A DNA stretch of 51,594 nt from Bacteroidaceae bacterium (GCA_017961145.1 JAGCXU010000029.1:1-51594); one strand, 5' to 3'. Counted from the first letter of the stretch, positions 6,964-15,810 are shown. Numbers and translations are program-made. Notes: a model not told the origin generated them from the letters alone.

Positions 6964-7917
6964 TCAGGAACTTGCCTGGTTGCGTCTGTAAAGTTGCCAT
7001 GCATTGAAGACGTTGTGCCAAATGGTGTAGAAGCCTCCAGCAACGGATGTGAGGGGGTTGAGGAAGGTGTAGCCCACCCATATAGCGAGGACTGTGTTCT
7101 TCTGTCCACAAGCCTGACCGGCCGTAATGGCTTCCTTGTAATGCTTGCCAACAAGTCTGCCCACAGCAAATTGCATGATGCAGGCTACAAGAGAGCCTGC
7201 CAGAATCAGCAAGCAGAGCTGCAAAGTCACTTCGGCATGAACCAGAATCCTCGTAGTGACGGCTATTGCGAGCGAGAGCGAGACCAGCCAAAGATAGAAG
7301 GGAAGGTCAGGAATCGAGGTCAGCCATCTAAGCAGAGTAGGGGAGATGCGACGGATGATGAGGGCGAGAAACAGGGGAAAAATGAGCAAAGGAAACACCT
7401 TCTTGATAATCATCCAGAAGGAAAGCCCGAAACTCAGCTCACCAGCTGGATTGACGAGGGGCACGAAAGCTGAGATAAGGACTGCGCTGGTGAGGTTGAT
7501 CAGCATTGTGTAGGCCGTCAGAGAGCCAACGTTTCCACCCAGTTTGGCAGTCACCACAGCCGCAGCCGTCGCAGTTGGGCAGAGGAAACAAAGCATCGTG
7601 CTTTGCAGGAAAACTCGACTCGTCTGGTCCTCCACAGTTTGATGGAGCAGGCAAAACACAGCCGAAACTGTTGCCTGAAAAGCCAGCAGCCACCATTGCC
7701 AGCCTCGAAGTCGCATGTCTTCGAGTCGGATGGTGCAGAATGTCAGCATCAGCATGAAGAAGATAAGTGTGGGCTGGACGTAGGTGATGCCTTCCACGAT
7801 TGCCACCTTGACTGCCGTCGAGAGCGACAGACTATCGCAGAAAAAGTAGGCAGAAGCACCCATCATCATGCTCAAAGGCAGAGACCAATCCTTAAGAAAT
7901 CTCTCGAAACTCATCAT
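6964..7917 (-). CDS. Bile acid:sodium symporter (BASS)-family membrane transporter
   Basis: An integral membrane protein of about 317 residues with roughly nine hydrophobic segments (for example TLIFFMLMLTFCTI, WWLLAFQATVSAVFCLL, TAYTMLINLTSAVLISAFVPLV, VFPLLIFPLFLALII). The pattern SMLCFLCPTATAAAVVTAKLGGN and the late QACGQKNTVLAIW segment are like BASS transporters, which take up organic anions with Na+. The substrate is unknown. The frame opens at 7941, but a -7 box (TAATTTTG, 7946 to 7939) implies transcription starts near 7933, so the ATG pair at 7917/7914 (MMSFERFLK) is the better start. It is monocistronic and diverges from the 8048 operon. Confidence 0.75.
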   Translation of the reverse strand: MMSFERFLKDWSLPLSMMMGASAYFFCDSLSLSTAVKVAIVEGITYVQPTLIFFMLMLTFCTIRLEDMRLRGWQWWLLAFQATVSAVFCLLHQTVEDQTSRVFLQSTMLCFLCPTATAAAVVTAKLGGNVGSLTAYTMLINLTSAVLISAFVPLVNPAGELSFGLSFWMIIKKVFPLLIFPLFLALIIRRISPTLLRWLTSIPDLPFYLWLVSLSLAIAVTTRILVHAEVTLQLCLLILAGSLVACIMQFAVGRLVGKHYKEAITAGQACGQKNTVLAIWVGYTFLNPLTSVAGGFYTIWHNVFNAWQLYRRNQASS

Positions 7918-7938
7918 GCAACATAGTAATTCGCAGTA

Positions 7939-7946
7939 CAAAATTA
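7939..7946 (-). promoter_or_regulatory. -7 box of the BASS transporter gene
   Basis: TAATTTTG on the minus strand fits TAnnTTTG. No clear TTG is seen at the right distance upstream. The position excludes the longest possible start of the gene. Confidence 0.5.
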
Positions 7947-8010
7947 GTCAAAATCTTTCGTTTAGCAGGTTTTTGTTCCCTGAAAATTTCATTATGTGCA
8001 CGCTTTTCCC

Positions 8011-8018
8011 TAAATTTG
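8011..8018 (+). promoter_or_regulatory. -7 box of the 8048-12964 operon
   Basis: TAAATTTG fits the Bacteroidota -7 consensus, 30 nt before the first ATG. The upstream element is weak (TTTC near 7987). Confidence 0.6.
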
Positions 8019-8047
8019 TGGCGCAATAGAAAATACAAAGAAAGGAT

Positions 8048-8581
8048 ATGAATCTTTATATCAGATATTTCGACGAAGAAACTCTCGTCAATAGCGTCGA
8101 GGAAGCCTTGGCTTTCCTTGCTTCCTTGGGCGACGTAGAGGTCAGCGACAGCATCGCTCTGGAACTGGAAAAGTTCATGGCAAGCAGTGCTATGTACCCC
8201 AAACACATCAAGGTAAACCAGCGTTCCTTCTTCATCGCCATCAAGACGACTGCAAGCACGATGGAGGAATTCAAAGCAAAGGGAGCCAATCAAGTCAAGC
8301 CAGAGAAGGTGGCTCAGAAAGAGGCTTTGACAAATTACGGCAAGCCCCAATCCGGATGGTACGAAGCAAGAATAACCTTCAAGCGCGTCATCTCGCATCC
8401 TGAAACACAGAAATCGCAGTATGTCGACACGCCTTTTGTCTGCAAACTGAAGGCCGAAAGCGTTCAGGAATGCTACGACAAAGTGCTCGATCACCTGCGA
8501 AATCGTCAGGATGTCGACCCTCGAAGCCAGTTCCCAAGCATCAAGAGTGCTAATTTCGAGTTCAGTTATTTAGGAGAATAG
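8048..8581 (+). CDS. Conserved Bacteroidales protein of unknown function
   Basis: A 177-residue soluble protein with no signal peptide or membrane segment. It begins MNLYIRYFDEETLV and ends with DPRSQFPSIKSANFEFSYLGE. Between them are an acidic helical stretch (VEEALAFLASLGDVEVSDSIALELEKFM), a basic strand region (YPKHIKVNQRSFFIAIKTTA), and WYEARITFKRVISHPETQKSQYVDTPF. I recognise it as a type of hypothetical protein common in Bacteroides and Prevotella, but know no function. It is the first gene of a tight five-gene run and stands 7 nt before the lysozyme gene. Confidence 0.75.
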   Translation: MNLYIRYFDEETLVNSVEEALAFLASLGDVEVSDSIALELEKFMASSAMYPKHIKVNQRSFFIAIKTTASTMEEFKAKGANQVKPEKVAQKEALTNYGKPQSGWYEARITFKRVISHPETQKSQYVDTPFVCKLKAESVQECYDKVLDHLRNRQDVDPRSQFPSIKSANFEFSYLGE

Positions 8582-8588
8582 CGTTCTT

Positions 8589-9392
8589 ATGTCGCTCCGC
8601 TATCTGTTTTTCTGTACCGTTTTAGTTGCGGCTGCGACAGTTTTTGCCGATAAAAAAGGCAAGAACAAGGGTGATACGGTCGAGCCCATCTATGCCCTTC
8701 CGATGCCCGATCAACTGCCTTCTGCTCCATTGCCGGACCGTCCTCTGCCTCGTGTGGCTGAGATGCGAGTCCAAGTTCAGCATACTGTCGCTCAGCAGCA
8801 AGGCATCGATGTCTCCCATTATCAAGGTTACATCAATTGGGAAGAAGTGGCTCAGGACAAAAACATAAAGTTCGTCTATATCAAAGCGACAGAAGGCTCA
8901 GGCTTGGTCGACGACTTTTATCTGCGCAATCTTTATGGAGCTAAACGCGTAGGAATACCCGTCGGAGCCTATCATTTCTTCAGTCCTTCGGCAAGTGCCC
9001 TGACTCAGTTGGAGAACTTCCGCTCCGTCGTCGACCCACGTCAGCAGGACCTCATCCCCATAGTCGACGTCGAGAAACGCGGCAAAGCCTCGCTTGCTCA
9101 GTTCCAAAGAAGCCTGAAGTCCTTCCTCGATGGTGTCGAGCGAATGTTTGGAGTCAAGCCAATCATTTATACAGGCGTGAACTTCTATGCAAAATACCTT
9201 GAAGGACATTTCACTGGCTATCGCTTCATGGTGGCTCGCTATGCGGAAGAGTTCCCTGGATTGAGCGAAGATGTGCCCATCGTATTGTGGCAATACTCGA
9301 GTACAAGCTACGTAGACGGCATCAGAGGACACGTCGACAAGAGCGTCTTCCTCGACCGTTATTCCGTAGTTGACATAATGTTAAAGAAATAA
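8589..9392 (+). CDS. GH25 lysozyme-like muramidase, exported
   Basis: A 267-residue exported protein. Residues 1-20 are a signal peptide (VLVAAATVFA, cut before DKKGKN), then a Pro-rich linker to about residue 68. The GH25 domain opens with QGIDVSHYQGYINWEEV (Asp at 74) and carries the catalytic Asp-x-Glu pair in IPIVDVEKRG (D160, E162), plus VYIKATEG and GAYHFF. GH25 enzymes cleave the N-acetylmuramic acid-N-acetylglucosamine bond of peptidoglycan. The gene sits in an operon with two deoxynucleoside kinases, perhaps linked to wall turnover and nucleoside salvage, but that link is inference. Its stop overlaps a ribosome-site-like AAGGA of the next gene. Confidence 0.92.
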   Translation: MSLRYLFFCTVLVAAATVFADKKGKNKGDTVEPIYALPMPDQLPSAPLPDRPLPRVAEMRVQVQHTVAQQQGIDVSHYQGYINWEEVAQDKNIKFVYIKATEGSGLVDDFYLRNLYGAKRVGIPVGAYHFFSPSASALTQLENFRSVVDPRQQDLIPIVDVEKRGKASLAQFQRSLKSFLDGVERMFGVKPIIYTGVNFYAKYLEGHFTGYRFMVARYAEEFPGLSEDVPIVLWQYSSTSYVDGIRGHVDKSVFLDRYSVVDIMLKK

Positions 9393-9396
9393 GGAC

Positions 9397-10020
9397 ATGC
9401 ATATCGTTGTCGCAGGAAACATAGGAAGTGGCAAGACAACGTTGACAGAAATGCTTGCCAAGCACTATCATTGGGAGCCGAAGTACGAGCAAGTGGCTTT
9501 CAATCCCTACCTCGACGACTACTACAAAGATATAGAAAGATGGTCGTTCCCTATGGAAGTATTCTTCCTGAAAGAGCGTTTCCGCGACCTCATGGAGATG
9601 CAGAAGAGCGGAAAGGACACCATTCAGGACCGTTCAATATACGAAGGCGTCTATGTTTTTGCTACCAACAATAAACAAATGGGCAACCTGAGCGACAGAG
9701 ATTTCGAGACATATATGGAGCTCTTCAGTCATATGACGAACATCGTCCGCTATCCTGACCTCATGATTTACCTGCGTGCCAGCATCCCTCACCTCGTCGC
9801 GAATATCCAGAAACGCGGCCGTGATTGCGAACAAGCCATTCAGCTCGAGTATCTGAAAGGCTTGAACGAACTCTACGAGGACTTCATATACAATAAATAT
9901 AAAGGCAAGGTCCTAACCATCGAGGTTGACAATGTCGACTATCAACACAGCCCAAAAGACTTCAAACAGATAACTGACAAGATAGACGGACTGCTTTATG
10001 GCATGTTCCCACTCACGTAA
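9397..10020 (+). CDS. Deoxynucleoside kinase (first of a tandem pair)
   Basis: Phosphorylates deoxynucleosides with ATP for nucleotide salvage. The 207-residue protein has a P-loop (GNIGSGKTT, residues 6-14), an aromatic substrate pocket segment (RWSFPMEVFFLKERF), the QDRSIYEG motif of the dAK/dGK/dCK family, and a LID segment RGRDCEQ. It is 4 nt downstream of the lysozyme gene and 14 nt upstream of a paralogue of nearly the same length. Which deoxynucleoside each enzyme uses cannot be read from the sequence. Confidence 0.92.
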   Translation: MHIVVAGNIGSGKTTLTEMLAKHYHWEPKYEQVAFNPYLDDYYKDIERWSFPMEVFFLKERFRDLMEMQKSGKDTIQDRSIYEGVYVFATNNKQMGNLSDRDFETYMELFSHMTNIVRYPDLMIYLRASIPHLVANIQKRGRDCEQAIQLEYLKGLNELYEDFIYNKYKGKVLTIEVDNVDYQHSPKDFKQITDKIDGLLYGMFPLT

Positions 10021-10034
10021 AACCACCTAACATT

Positions 10035-10655
10035 ATGCACATCGCCATTGCCGGAAACATAGGATGTGGCAAGACCACCCTTACCAAATTGCTCGTCAAG
10101 CGCTATGGTTGGACGCCTCGCTTCGAACCTGTTGATACGAATCCCTACCTCGACGACTTCTATCAGGACATGAATCGCTGGAGTTTCAACCTGCAAATCT
10201 ACTTCCTGAACAAGCGTTTTCGCGATGTCGTCGAGATATCAAAGAGCTCAGACACCATTATTCAGGACCGCACTATCTTCGAAGACGCACGCATCTTCGC
10301 TCCCAATCTTCATGCGCAAGGCTACATGAGTGATCGCGATTTCAAGAACTACAGTGACCTGTTCGACCTGATGATGTCGCTCGTAGGACTGCCTGACCTG
10401 CTCATCTACATTCGCAGCAGCATCCCCAACCTCATTGCACAAATTGCAAAACGAGGTCGCGAATACGAACAAAGCATACGCATCGACTACCTTAGCGGCC
10501 TGAATGATCGCTACGAGGAATGGATTAAGAACTATCCTGGCAAACTCCTCATCGTGGATGGCGACACGCTGAAGTTCGAGTCCAATACAGCCGACTTCCA
10601 ACGCATAACAGAACAAATTGACGCTAAACTCTACGGTCTCTTCCCAGAAGAATAG
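10035..10655 (+). CDS. Deoxynucleoside kinase (second of a tandem pair)
   Basis: A 206-residue paralogue of the gene before it, colinear along its full length: P-loop GNIGCGKTT, RWSFNLQIYFLNKRF, QDRTIFED in place of QDRSIYEG, LID RGREYEQ. The Ser-to-Thr and Tyr-to-Phe changes in the substrate motif suggest a different deoxynucleoside preference, as with heterodimeric dAK/dGK pairs in other bacteria; whether these two form a heterodimer is inference. A GH130-like gene starts 8 nt later. Confidence 0.92.
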   Translation: MHIAIAGNIGCGKTTLTKLLVKRYGWTPRFEPVDTNPYLDDFYQDMNRWSFNLQIYFLNKRFRDVVEISKSSDTIIQDRTIFEDARIFAPNLHAQGYMSDRDFKNYSDLFDLMMSLVGLPDLLIYIRSSIPNLIAQIAKRGREYEQSIRIDYLSGLNDRYEEWIKNYPGKLLIVDGDTLKFESNTADFQRITEQIDAKLYGLFPEE

Positions 10656-10663
10656 GGGGACTT

Positions 10664-12964
10664 ATGAAACGACTGCTTTCCTTTCCACTTTTGCTTCTCG
10701 CCGTTATTGCTTTTGCGGGCAATAATGTTTTGCCCTATTGGGCGATTGGTGGCTTCGTGCGACCTGAAGGAAAGAATCCTATGGTCAGTCCTATCGCTGA
10801 CAATCTCTTTTATTGTCCGATGAAGAAGGCTAATGTCCGATGGGAATGCGCTGATACCTTCAACCCTGCAGCTGTGGAGAAAGATGGAAAAGTCTGTGTC
10901 CTCTATCGTGCCGAAGATGACCCCGATGCCGGAATTGGCAAGCGAACCTCGCGCATAGGCCTCGTTGAAAGTGCCGACGGCATCAGCATCGACTACCGTT
11001 CTCCCTCGCCTGTCATGTTCCCAAACCAGTCCTCGATATCTCAAGAGTTTGAGTGGCCAGGCGGAACAGAAGATCCGCGAGTGGTCGAGGCACAGGTCGA
11101 TGGCGCTCCTCTATATGTGATGACCTACACTTCATGGAACAGAAAGACGGCTCGGCTGAGTGTTGCGACAAGTCGCGACCTCAAGACCTGGACGCATCAT
11201 GGCCCTTGTTTCCGTACGGCTTACGATGCCAAGTTTGCCAATTTGGCATGCAAGTCAGGCTCCATCGTTACGGAAATCAAGGACGGACGCCTGCAGGCGG
11301 CAAAGGTTCAGGTGAATGGCGAGAGCAAATACTTCATGTATTGGGGCGAGTATTGGGTGTGCGGAGCAACCAGCGACGACCTCATAACGTGGACTCCAAT
11401 CGTGGATAGTGACACGGAACTCCTCTATTTGGCAAAGCCCAGAAAAGGTTTCTTCGACAGTATGCTCACGGAATGCGGACCGCCGGCAGTCATGACGGAA
11501 GACGGCATCGTGCTTATCTATAACGGTAAGAACGCGAGTGGCAGCAACGGAGACGCTTGTTATGCGGCCAACACGTATGCCGCCGGTCAGATGCTTTTCA
11601 GCAAGGACAACCCGCTTCAACTCGTTGACCGGCTCGACAAGCCCTTCTTCCGCCCCGTTGCCGACTTTGAGAAGAGTGGACAATATGCAGCTGGAACGGT
11701 CTTCACGGAAGGGCTCGTCTGGCATCAGGACAAGTGGTTTCTATATTATGGCTGTGCCGACTCGTTCGTCGGAGTAGCCGTCTGCGACCCACAGACCTCG
11801 CCTCATGAGGGCGATCCCATCATCACGGCACAGGTTCCGGAAGGCGTCATCAACCAACAGACCGCGCCTGGAACGGGCAAGATGACTTGCTTCGTGAGTT
11901 CTGCAAGCGGTTACGCTGCCGAAGGCGAAAGGCCATACTATATGAACACAAGTTACATCTATCCTGGCCGCAAGTGGTGCGACACGAGCACTGAGCAGCC
12001 GTGGCTCATCTTGGAGTTCACAGGAATATACGAAGTGAACCGCTTTGTCTTTCGAGATGTCGAGGGACGTGAGTCGAATTGCGGTAACGTGCCAGAGTAT
12101 TGGGTGTATGGCAGGACCAAGACAGGCGAGGAGTGGACGCTTTTGGCGCATGAAGATAATGTAGGGGACAAAGCCGAGAAGGACGTCTCTTTCCCTGCTA
12201 CGGAGGTTCGTTACATGAAGCTCGTTTTCTCTCGAGGCACGCGTCCTAGTGGCGAGAAGGACAATGCGATTCGTCTTTATGGCTGCGACGTCTATGGACG
12301 TTTCGTGAGTGAATTGCCAAGAAGCGACGATAATGTCAGCATCGGAAAGAGTATTCTTGCGGCTCATGATGCTCCTGATGCCACTAAGAGTGCACTCAAT
12401 CTGCTTACAGGCGTGCCGTCTGCCGAGCGTCCATGGAGGCCTACGACACCTCAACAGGGCAGCGACCCCTACCGATACGTCATTGTTGATTTGGAGCAGA
12501 CCTACGACATAAAGCGCTTGTTGTTGTGGGACGCCAAGAGCATCGACACAGATGCTACGAACATGAATGCTTATCAGATGTTCATCAGTCAAGAGGAGCC
12601 TGACCTGAGCCTCATTACGAAGACGGACGACAGCAACACTTGCTGGACACAAGTGGCTGACAAGAAGAATGTTGGATCCATCAATAAAAAGACCGTAACT
12701 CTCTCTACGCCAGTTCGCGGACGCTATGTTAAGCTTGTATTTCCTCGTACGTCGGCCAGCATGAACAATGCTGAGGTGCCTGCCCTTTATGCCTTCCATG
12801 TCTATGGAACGCTGGTTGAAGATGAGGATGCCATCGCTGCACCTCATATATATAAACAAGACGACGCTTCTGTCTTTAGCCTTTCAGGCATCAAACAGGA
12901 GCGTCAGTCACTTAAGCCAGGACTTTATATCAAGTCCGGCAGAGTGGTATTAGTGCACGACTAG
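10664..12964 (+). CDS. Exported GH130-like protein with two discoidin-type domains
   Basis: A 766-residue protein with a signal peptide (MKRLLSFPLLLLAVIAFA). Residues 40-390 look like a five-bladed beta-propeller of the GH130 group: GGTEDPRV at 133-140 with the conserved Glu-Asp-Pro-Arg, MTYTSWNRKTARLSVATSRDLKTW, and FLYYGCADSFVGVA. GH130 members are mannoside phosphorylases or hydrolases. Two F5/8-type (CBM32-like) modules follow, at about 410-560 and 565-725 (each with NRFVFRD/KRLLLWD and RYVKLVF/RYMKLVF strands). The end, about 30 residues (FSLSGIKQE ... GLYIKSGRVV), resembles the tails of two other secreted proteins here. Its TAG shares the palindrome CTAG with the stop of the converging gene. 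Confidence 0.8.
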   Translation: MKRLLSFPLLLLAVIAFAGNNVLPYWAIGGFVRPEGKNPMVSPIADNLFYCPMKKANVRWECADTFNPAAVEKDGKVCVLYRAEDDPDAGIGKRTSRIGLVESADGISIDYRSPSPVMFPNQSSISQEFEWPGGTEDPRVVEAQVDGAPLYVMTYTSWNRKTARLSVATSRDLKTWTHHGPCFRTAYDAKFANLACKSGSIVTEIKDGRLQAAKVQVNGESKYFMYWGEYWVCGATSDDLITWTPIVDSDTELLYLAKPRKGFFDSMLTECGPPAVMTEDGIVLIYNGKNASGSNGDACYAANTYAAGQMLFSKDNPLQLVDRLDKPFFRPVADFEKSGQYAAGTVFTEGLVWHQDKWFLYYGCADSFVGVAVCDPQTSPHEGDPIITAQVPEGVINQQTAPGTGKMTCFVSSASGYAAEGERPYYMNTSYIYPGRKWCDTSTEQPWLILEFTGIYEVNRFVFRDVEGRESNCGNVPEYWVYGRTKTGEEWTLLAHEDNVGDKAEKDVSFPATEVRYMKLVFSRGTRPSGEKDNAIRLYGCDVYGRFVSELPRSDDNVSIGKSILAAHDAPDATKSALNLLTGVPSAERPWRPTTPQQGSDPYRYVIVDLEQTYDIKRLLLWDAKSIDTDATNMNAYQMFISQEEPDLSLITKTDDSNTCWTQVADKKNVGSINKKTVTLSTPVRGRYVKLVFPRTSASMNNAEVPALYAFHVYGTLVEDEDAIAAPHIYKQDDASVFSLSGIKQERQSLKPGLYIKSGRVVLVHD

Positions 12965-14550
12965 AACTTGAAACCAAGCGTACAGGTTATGGTATGTCTT
13001 GTCAAGTTAACGTCAACAGGGTCAATTGTAACATCCGCGAGGAGAGGATTGTCTATGACAAATTGCGGGATGAATTCTTGATTTGTATTCGTGAAGTTCG
13101 TGTCGAAGGCATAGAAGTCTGCCTTCTGGTTGCGAACCTTGTAGGCAAGGTCAATATAGAAGCTCTTTGAGTGATAGCCCATGCCCAGCGTCAGGATGTT
13201 AGTATTGCCGAGACGCATGTAGCTTGTGCTTGTGGCATAGTCCATTGCAGAACTGTAGAGGCTATACTGATCAAAGCCGATATTCTTCTTGTAGGGAGAA
13301 GTACTCAGGTTGTAACCCAGTCGGAAAGCGAGGTTCTTTGTGGCGTTTGCTTCAACGCCGAGGCGCAAGGTATGTGTGCCACGCATGTTGTCGCGAGTGA
13401 ACTGGTTCATGGCTTTGTCCCTGACGTTGCCAGAAGTGGAGCCGTCGGCATATTCTTCTCTTGGATATCCCATGCTTGTGCCTGCGAATGCGGCAAACTC
13501 GTAGTCAACGTCCCATGCGAATGTTGTGCCGACAGTGCTGCCGATGCTGGTGCGTACCTTCCAAGGCGAACGTACGTTGAACTTGAGATAGCTTTCCCAA
13601 GGCTCAATCCTGCTGCCTAATGTATTCGGTTCGCGAGCAAGGTCGAACAGAGTGCTGTTCTTGAGACGGTACCATGTTGGGGTTTCTACAACAAAGCCGA
13701 AGCGGAAGGGCTTGTCCTCGATTGGACGAATGATTGTGCCAAGTTTGACGTTCACGCCTGTGCCTGTGACGCGGATGTCGTTGTTAAGGTCATATTTTGC
13801 CTTGATTATCCCAGTCACAGCATCAGGCAGGGTATATTCTCTGTAATAGGTCCATCCGCGATAACGCATGTTGTCCACACCTATGGTAAGTCCGAGGAAG
13901 GCCCTGTCGTTGACGTTGGTGCTGATGTTGAAGTCGAATGAATGCAGGGCACCTTCGCTGTGATGTGTATATTCGTTGCTTAATGAAGAGGAGTATTTGT
14001 TGTAGCGATACTCGGCTCCACCTGCTGTGGTGCCTGTTTGGAAATAGCCATTCTCCAGAGCCATGCCGGCAAGGTTGTTCTGCCAGCCTTCGTCGAAGTC
14101 TGTCAATTCTGCTACTTGATCCATTTGACTCAACTCGTGGGTGTCAGGATTATCGGCATAGAAGTTAAAGTTGAAGTTCTTCTTCTTCTGATAGTTGAAG
14201 GCGAAATTGATGTAGGGACATGTTTCGCCACCAGTCTTCATGTTGAAGACGAAGCCGGCTTGGTCGAAGGTGAACTTGCCTTTATTCTCTTCGCTGATGC
14301 TCGACTTACCCCAGATTCCACCCATTGTCAGGGCTACGTCGTTCTTTCGATACAGTCCGATGCCTGCAGGGTTCCAGCTGATGACGCTCATGTCTGCGCC
14401 TAGGGCACCAAGAGCGCCACCCATGCCGACGTAGCGAGCTGTGCCGATGACGTCGTCGGAACTGTTCGTGAGGCGTTCGTTCATGTAGGTGTCCTGTGCT
14501 TGAACTGCAATTGCAGCTGCAAGAAGGGGAAGTAAGATATAACGTTTCAT
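12961..14550 (-). CDS. FadL/OmpP1-like outer membrane beta-barrel protein
   Basis: A 529-residue protein with a signal peptide (MKRYILLPLLAAAIAVQA) and a C-terminal strand ending in Phe (CTLGFKF), as in outer membrane barrels. The N-terminal segment ARYVGMGGALGALGADMSVISWNPAGIGLY is the hallmark of FadL/OmpP1-type channels, which carry hydrophobic compounds across the outer membrane. Many alternating strands with aromatic girdles follow. I chose MKRYILLP at 14550; an upstream start at 14574 adds eight polar residues. It follows the Tyr/Trp/Gly-rich protein gene by 50 nt and probably shares its transcript. The substrate is unknown. Confidence 0.85.
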   Translation of the reverse strand: MKRYILLPLLAAAIAVQAQDTYMNERLTNSSDDVIGTARYVGMGGALGALGADMSVISWNPAGIGLYRKNDVALTMGGIWGKSSISEENKGKFTFDQAGFVFNMKTGGETCPYINFAFNYQKKKNFNFNFYADNPDTHELSQMDQVAELTDFDEGWQNNLAGMALENGYFQTGTTAGGAEYRYNKYSSSLSNEYTHHSEGALHSFDFNISTNVNDRAFLGLTIGVDNMRYRGWTYYREYTLPDAVTGIIKAKYDLNNDIRVTGTGVNVKLGTIIRPIEDKPFRFGFVVETPTWYRLKNSTLFDLAREPNTLGSRIEPWESYLKFNVRSPWKVRTSIGSTVGTTFAWDVDYEFAAFAGTSMGYPREEYADGSTSGNVRDKAMNQFTRDNMRGTHTLRLGVEANATKNLAFRLGYNLSTSPYKKNIGFDQYSLYSSAMDYATSTSYMRLGNTNILTLGMGYHSKSFYIDLAYKVRNQKADFYAFDTNFTNTNQEFIPQFVIDNPLLADVTIDPVDVNLTRHTITCTLGFKF

Positions 14551-14600
14551 AGTCTTATTTAGTTCATTGTTCATAATTCATAGTATCGGACTCCGTGTTG

Positions 14601-15767
14601 TTATCTGCGACCACCGCCTCCGCGAGAGCCGCCGCCACCTCCGCTGAAGCCTCCACCGCCTCCGCTGAAGCCTCCGCCTCCGCCGCGAGAGCTGCTTCCG
14701 CCAAAGCTTCCGCTGCTTCCACTACTGTAGCTTCCGCGTGAACTTCCGCTGCTATATGTGCTGCTGCTGCGAGAGGAACTGTTGTTGTAGGTGGTGCTAC
14801 CTCTTGAGGGAGTGGTGGTTGTGGTGGTTGTGCTACGAGTCGTGCCGCTGTTGTATGTGCCGCGTGAGGTCGTTGTATTGGTGCCACGAGTGACCGTAGT
14901 GCCGCGTGTGGTTCCAGAGTTGACGTTGCCGCGAGAGGGATTCTGGTAGGTTCCGCGTGTGCCTTCGACTGTTGTTCCGCGAGAGGTTCCTGTCCTTGAG
15001 CCGCCACGAGAGCCGTAGGTTGTGGACGAGCGAGATGGTCCTATAGGTCTGCCACCTGCCCTGCTGCCGCCTGATCTGCCTGTATAGGTTGCTGAGCGCT
15101 GTCCGAGGTTGCGGCTTGCGGTGGTCTGTTGGCGGCCTCTATACCAGCCATAATCGCCATAATAATAGCCTCCGTAGTATCCGCCGTAGTACCAGGGATC
15201 GTACCATCCATAGTGATGCCAGCCCCAGCCCCAGTCGTACCAGCTTGCATAGCCGTAGCGATAGTAGGGTCCATACCAACCGTACCAGGGATCGTACCAG
15301 GGGTCGTACCATCCGTAGCAGTAGTCCCAGATGTAGGGATCATAGAAGCGGAAGCCGCGATAGCGTGCCAGACGGGAGGTGTAGTAGAAGTCTCCGTCGC
15401 TGAAGCCGTCGCTGTATCCTGCGCTATAGCCGGCTTCGTAGCCTGCCATCTCATTCTGTTCTGGCGTAGTTGTCACGATGAGTGTGTCGCCTTTCATTTG
15501 ATAGGTAGGTGTTCCTTCCGGCTGAGTCATGCCACGACGGTTGTATTCGTCGACGTCGCGAAGTTGTCCTGTGTGGTAGTCGGCATTAGCATCGCCCTCA
15601 TCTTCGAAGCTTGACTGGGAACTCGTCTGCGTTGTGGCAGTCGTGTTCTGCTGTGTCTTCTTCTTGGAAGAGAAGGAGTACATGTCGTCTTCCTGAGCTG
15701 ATGCGCTGAAGCAGATTGCCAAGAGCATCATAAGGGTAATAACATTTGCTTTCATAGTCTTTTTCAT
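14601..15767 (-). CDS. Secreted low-complexity protein rich in Tyr/Trp, then Ser/Thr/Gly/Arg
   Basis: A 388-residue protein of unknown function. A signal peptide (residues 5-24, ...AICFSASA) precedes a polar N-terminal part. Residues about 105-125 hold a Gly-Tyr-rich stretch (YEAGYSAGYSDGFSDG). Residues 130-215 are extraordinarily aromatic (WYDPWYDPWYGWYGPYY, WYDWGWGWHHYGW, YYGGYYGGYYYGDYGWY). The rest, to the end, is Ser/Thr/Arg/Gly repeats (TTRGTTVTRGT, GGGGGFSGGGGGFSGG). This suggests a disordered, sticky surface or matrix protein. The start may be MKKTMKANV (15767) or MKANV (15755); a promoter at 15781-15810 fits either. The gene heads a two-gene unit with the FadL-like gene. Confidence 0.8.
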   Translation of the reverse strand: MKKTMKANVITLMMLLAICFSASAQEDDMYSFSSKKKTQQNTTATTQTSSQSSFEDEGDANADYHTGQLRDVDEYNRRGMTQPEGTPTYQMKGDTLIVTTTPEQNEMAGYEAGYSAGYSDGFSDGDFYYTSRLARYRGFRFYDPYIWDYCYGWYDPWYDPWYGWYGPYYRYGYASWYDWGWGWHHYGWYDPWYYGGYYGGYYYGDYGWYRGRQQTTASRNLGQRSATYTGRSGGSRAGGRPIGPSRSSTTYGSRGGSRTGTSRGTTVEGTRGTYQNPSRGNVNSGTTRGTTVTRGTNTTTSRGTYNSGTTRSTTTTTTTPSRGSTTYNNSSSRSSSTYSSGSSRGSYSSGSSGSFGGSSSRGGGGGFSGGGGGFSGGGGGSRGGGGRR

Positions 15768-15780
15768 TTAAATGTTGATG

Positions 15781-15810
15781 CAAAGTTAAGGAGTTTTGCG
15801 CAATATGCAA
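15781..15810 (-). promoter_or_regulatory. Promoter of the low-complexity protein gene
   Basis: On the minus strand the -7 box TAACTTTG (15788 to 15781) lies 19 nt from TTG (15810 to 15808). Transcription would begin near 15777. Confidence 0.75.

Noticed and set aside
7918..7941. Longer start for the BASS transporter
   Set aside because: It would begin at or upstream of the predicted transcription start set by the TAATTTTG box.
14564..15007. Ala-rich frame on the same strand overlapping the low-complexity protein gene
   Set aside because: It is an out-of-frame reading of the same Gly/Ser/Thr/Arg repeat; the signal peptide and promoter belong to the longer frame.
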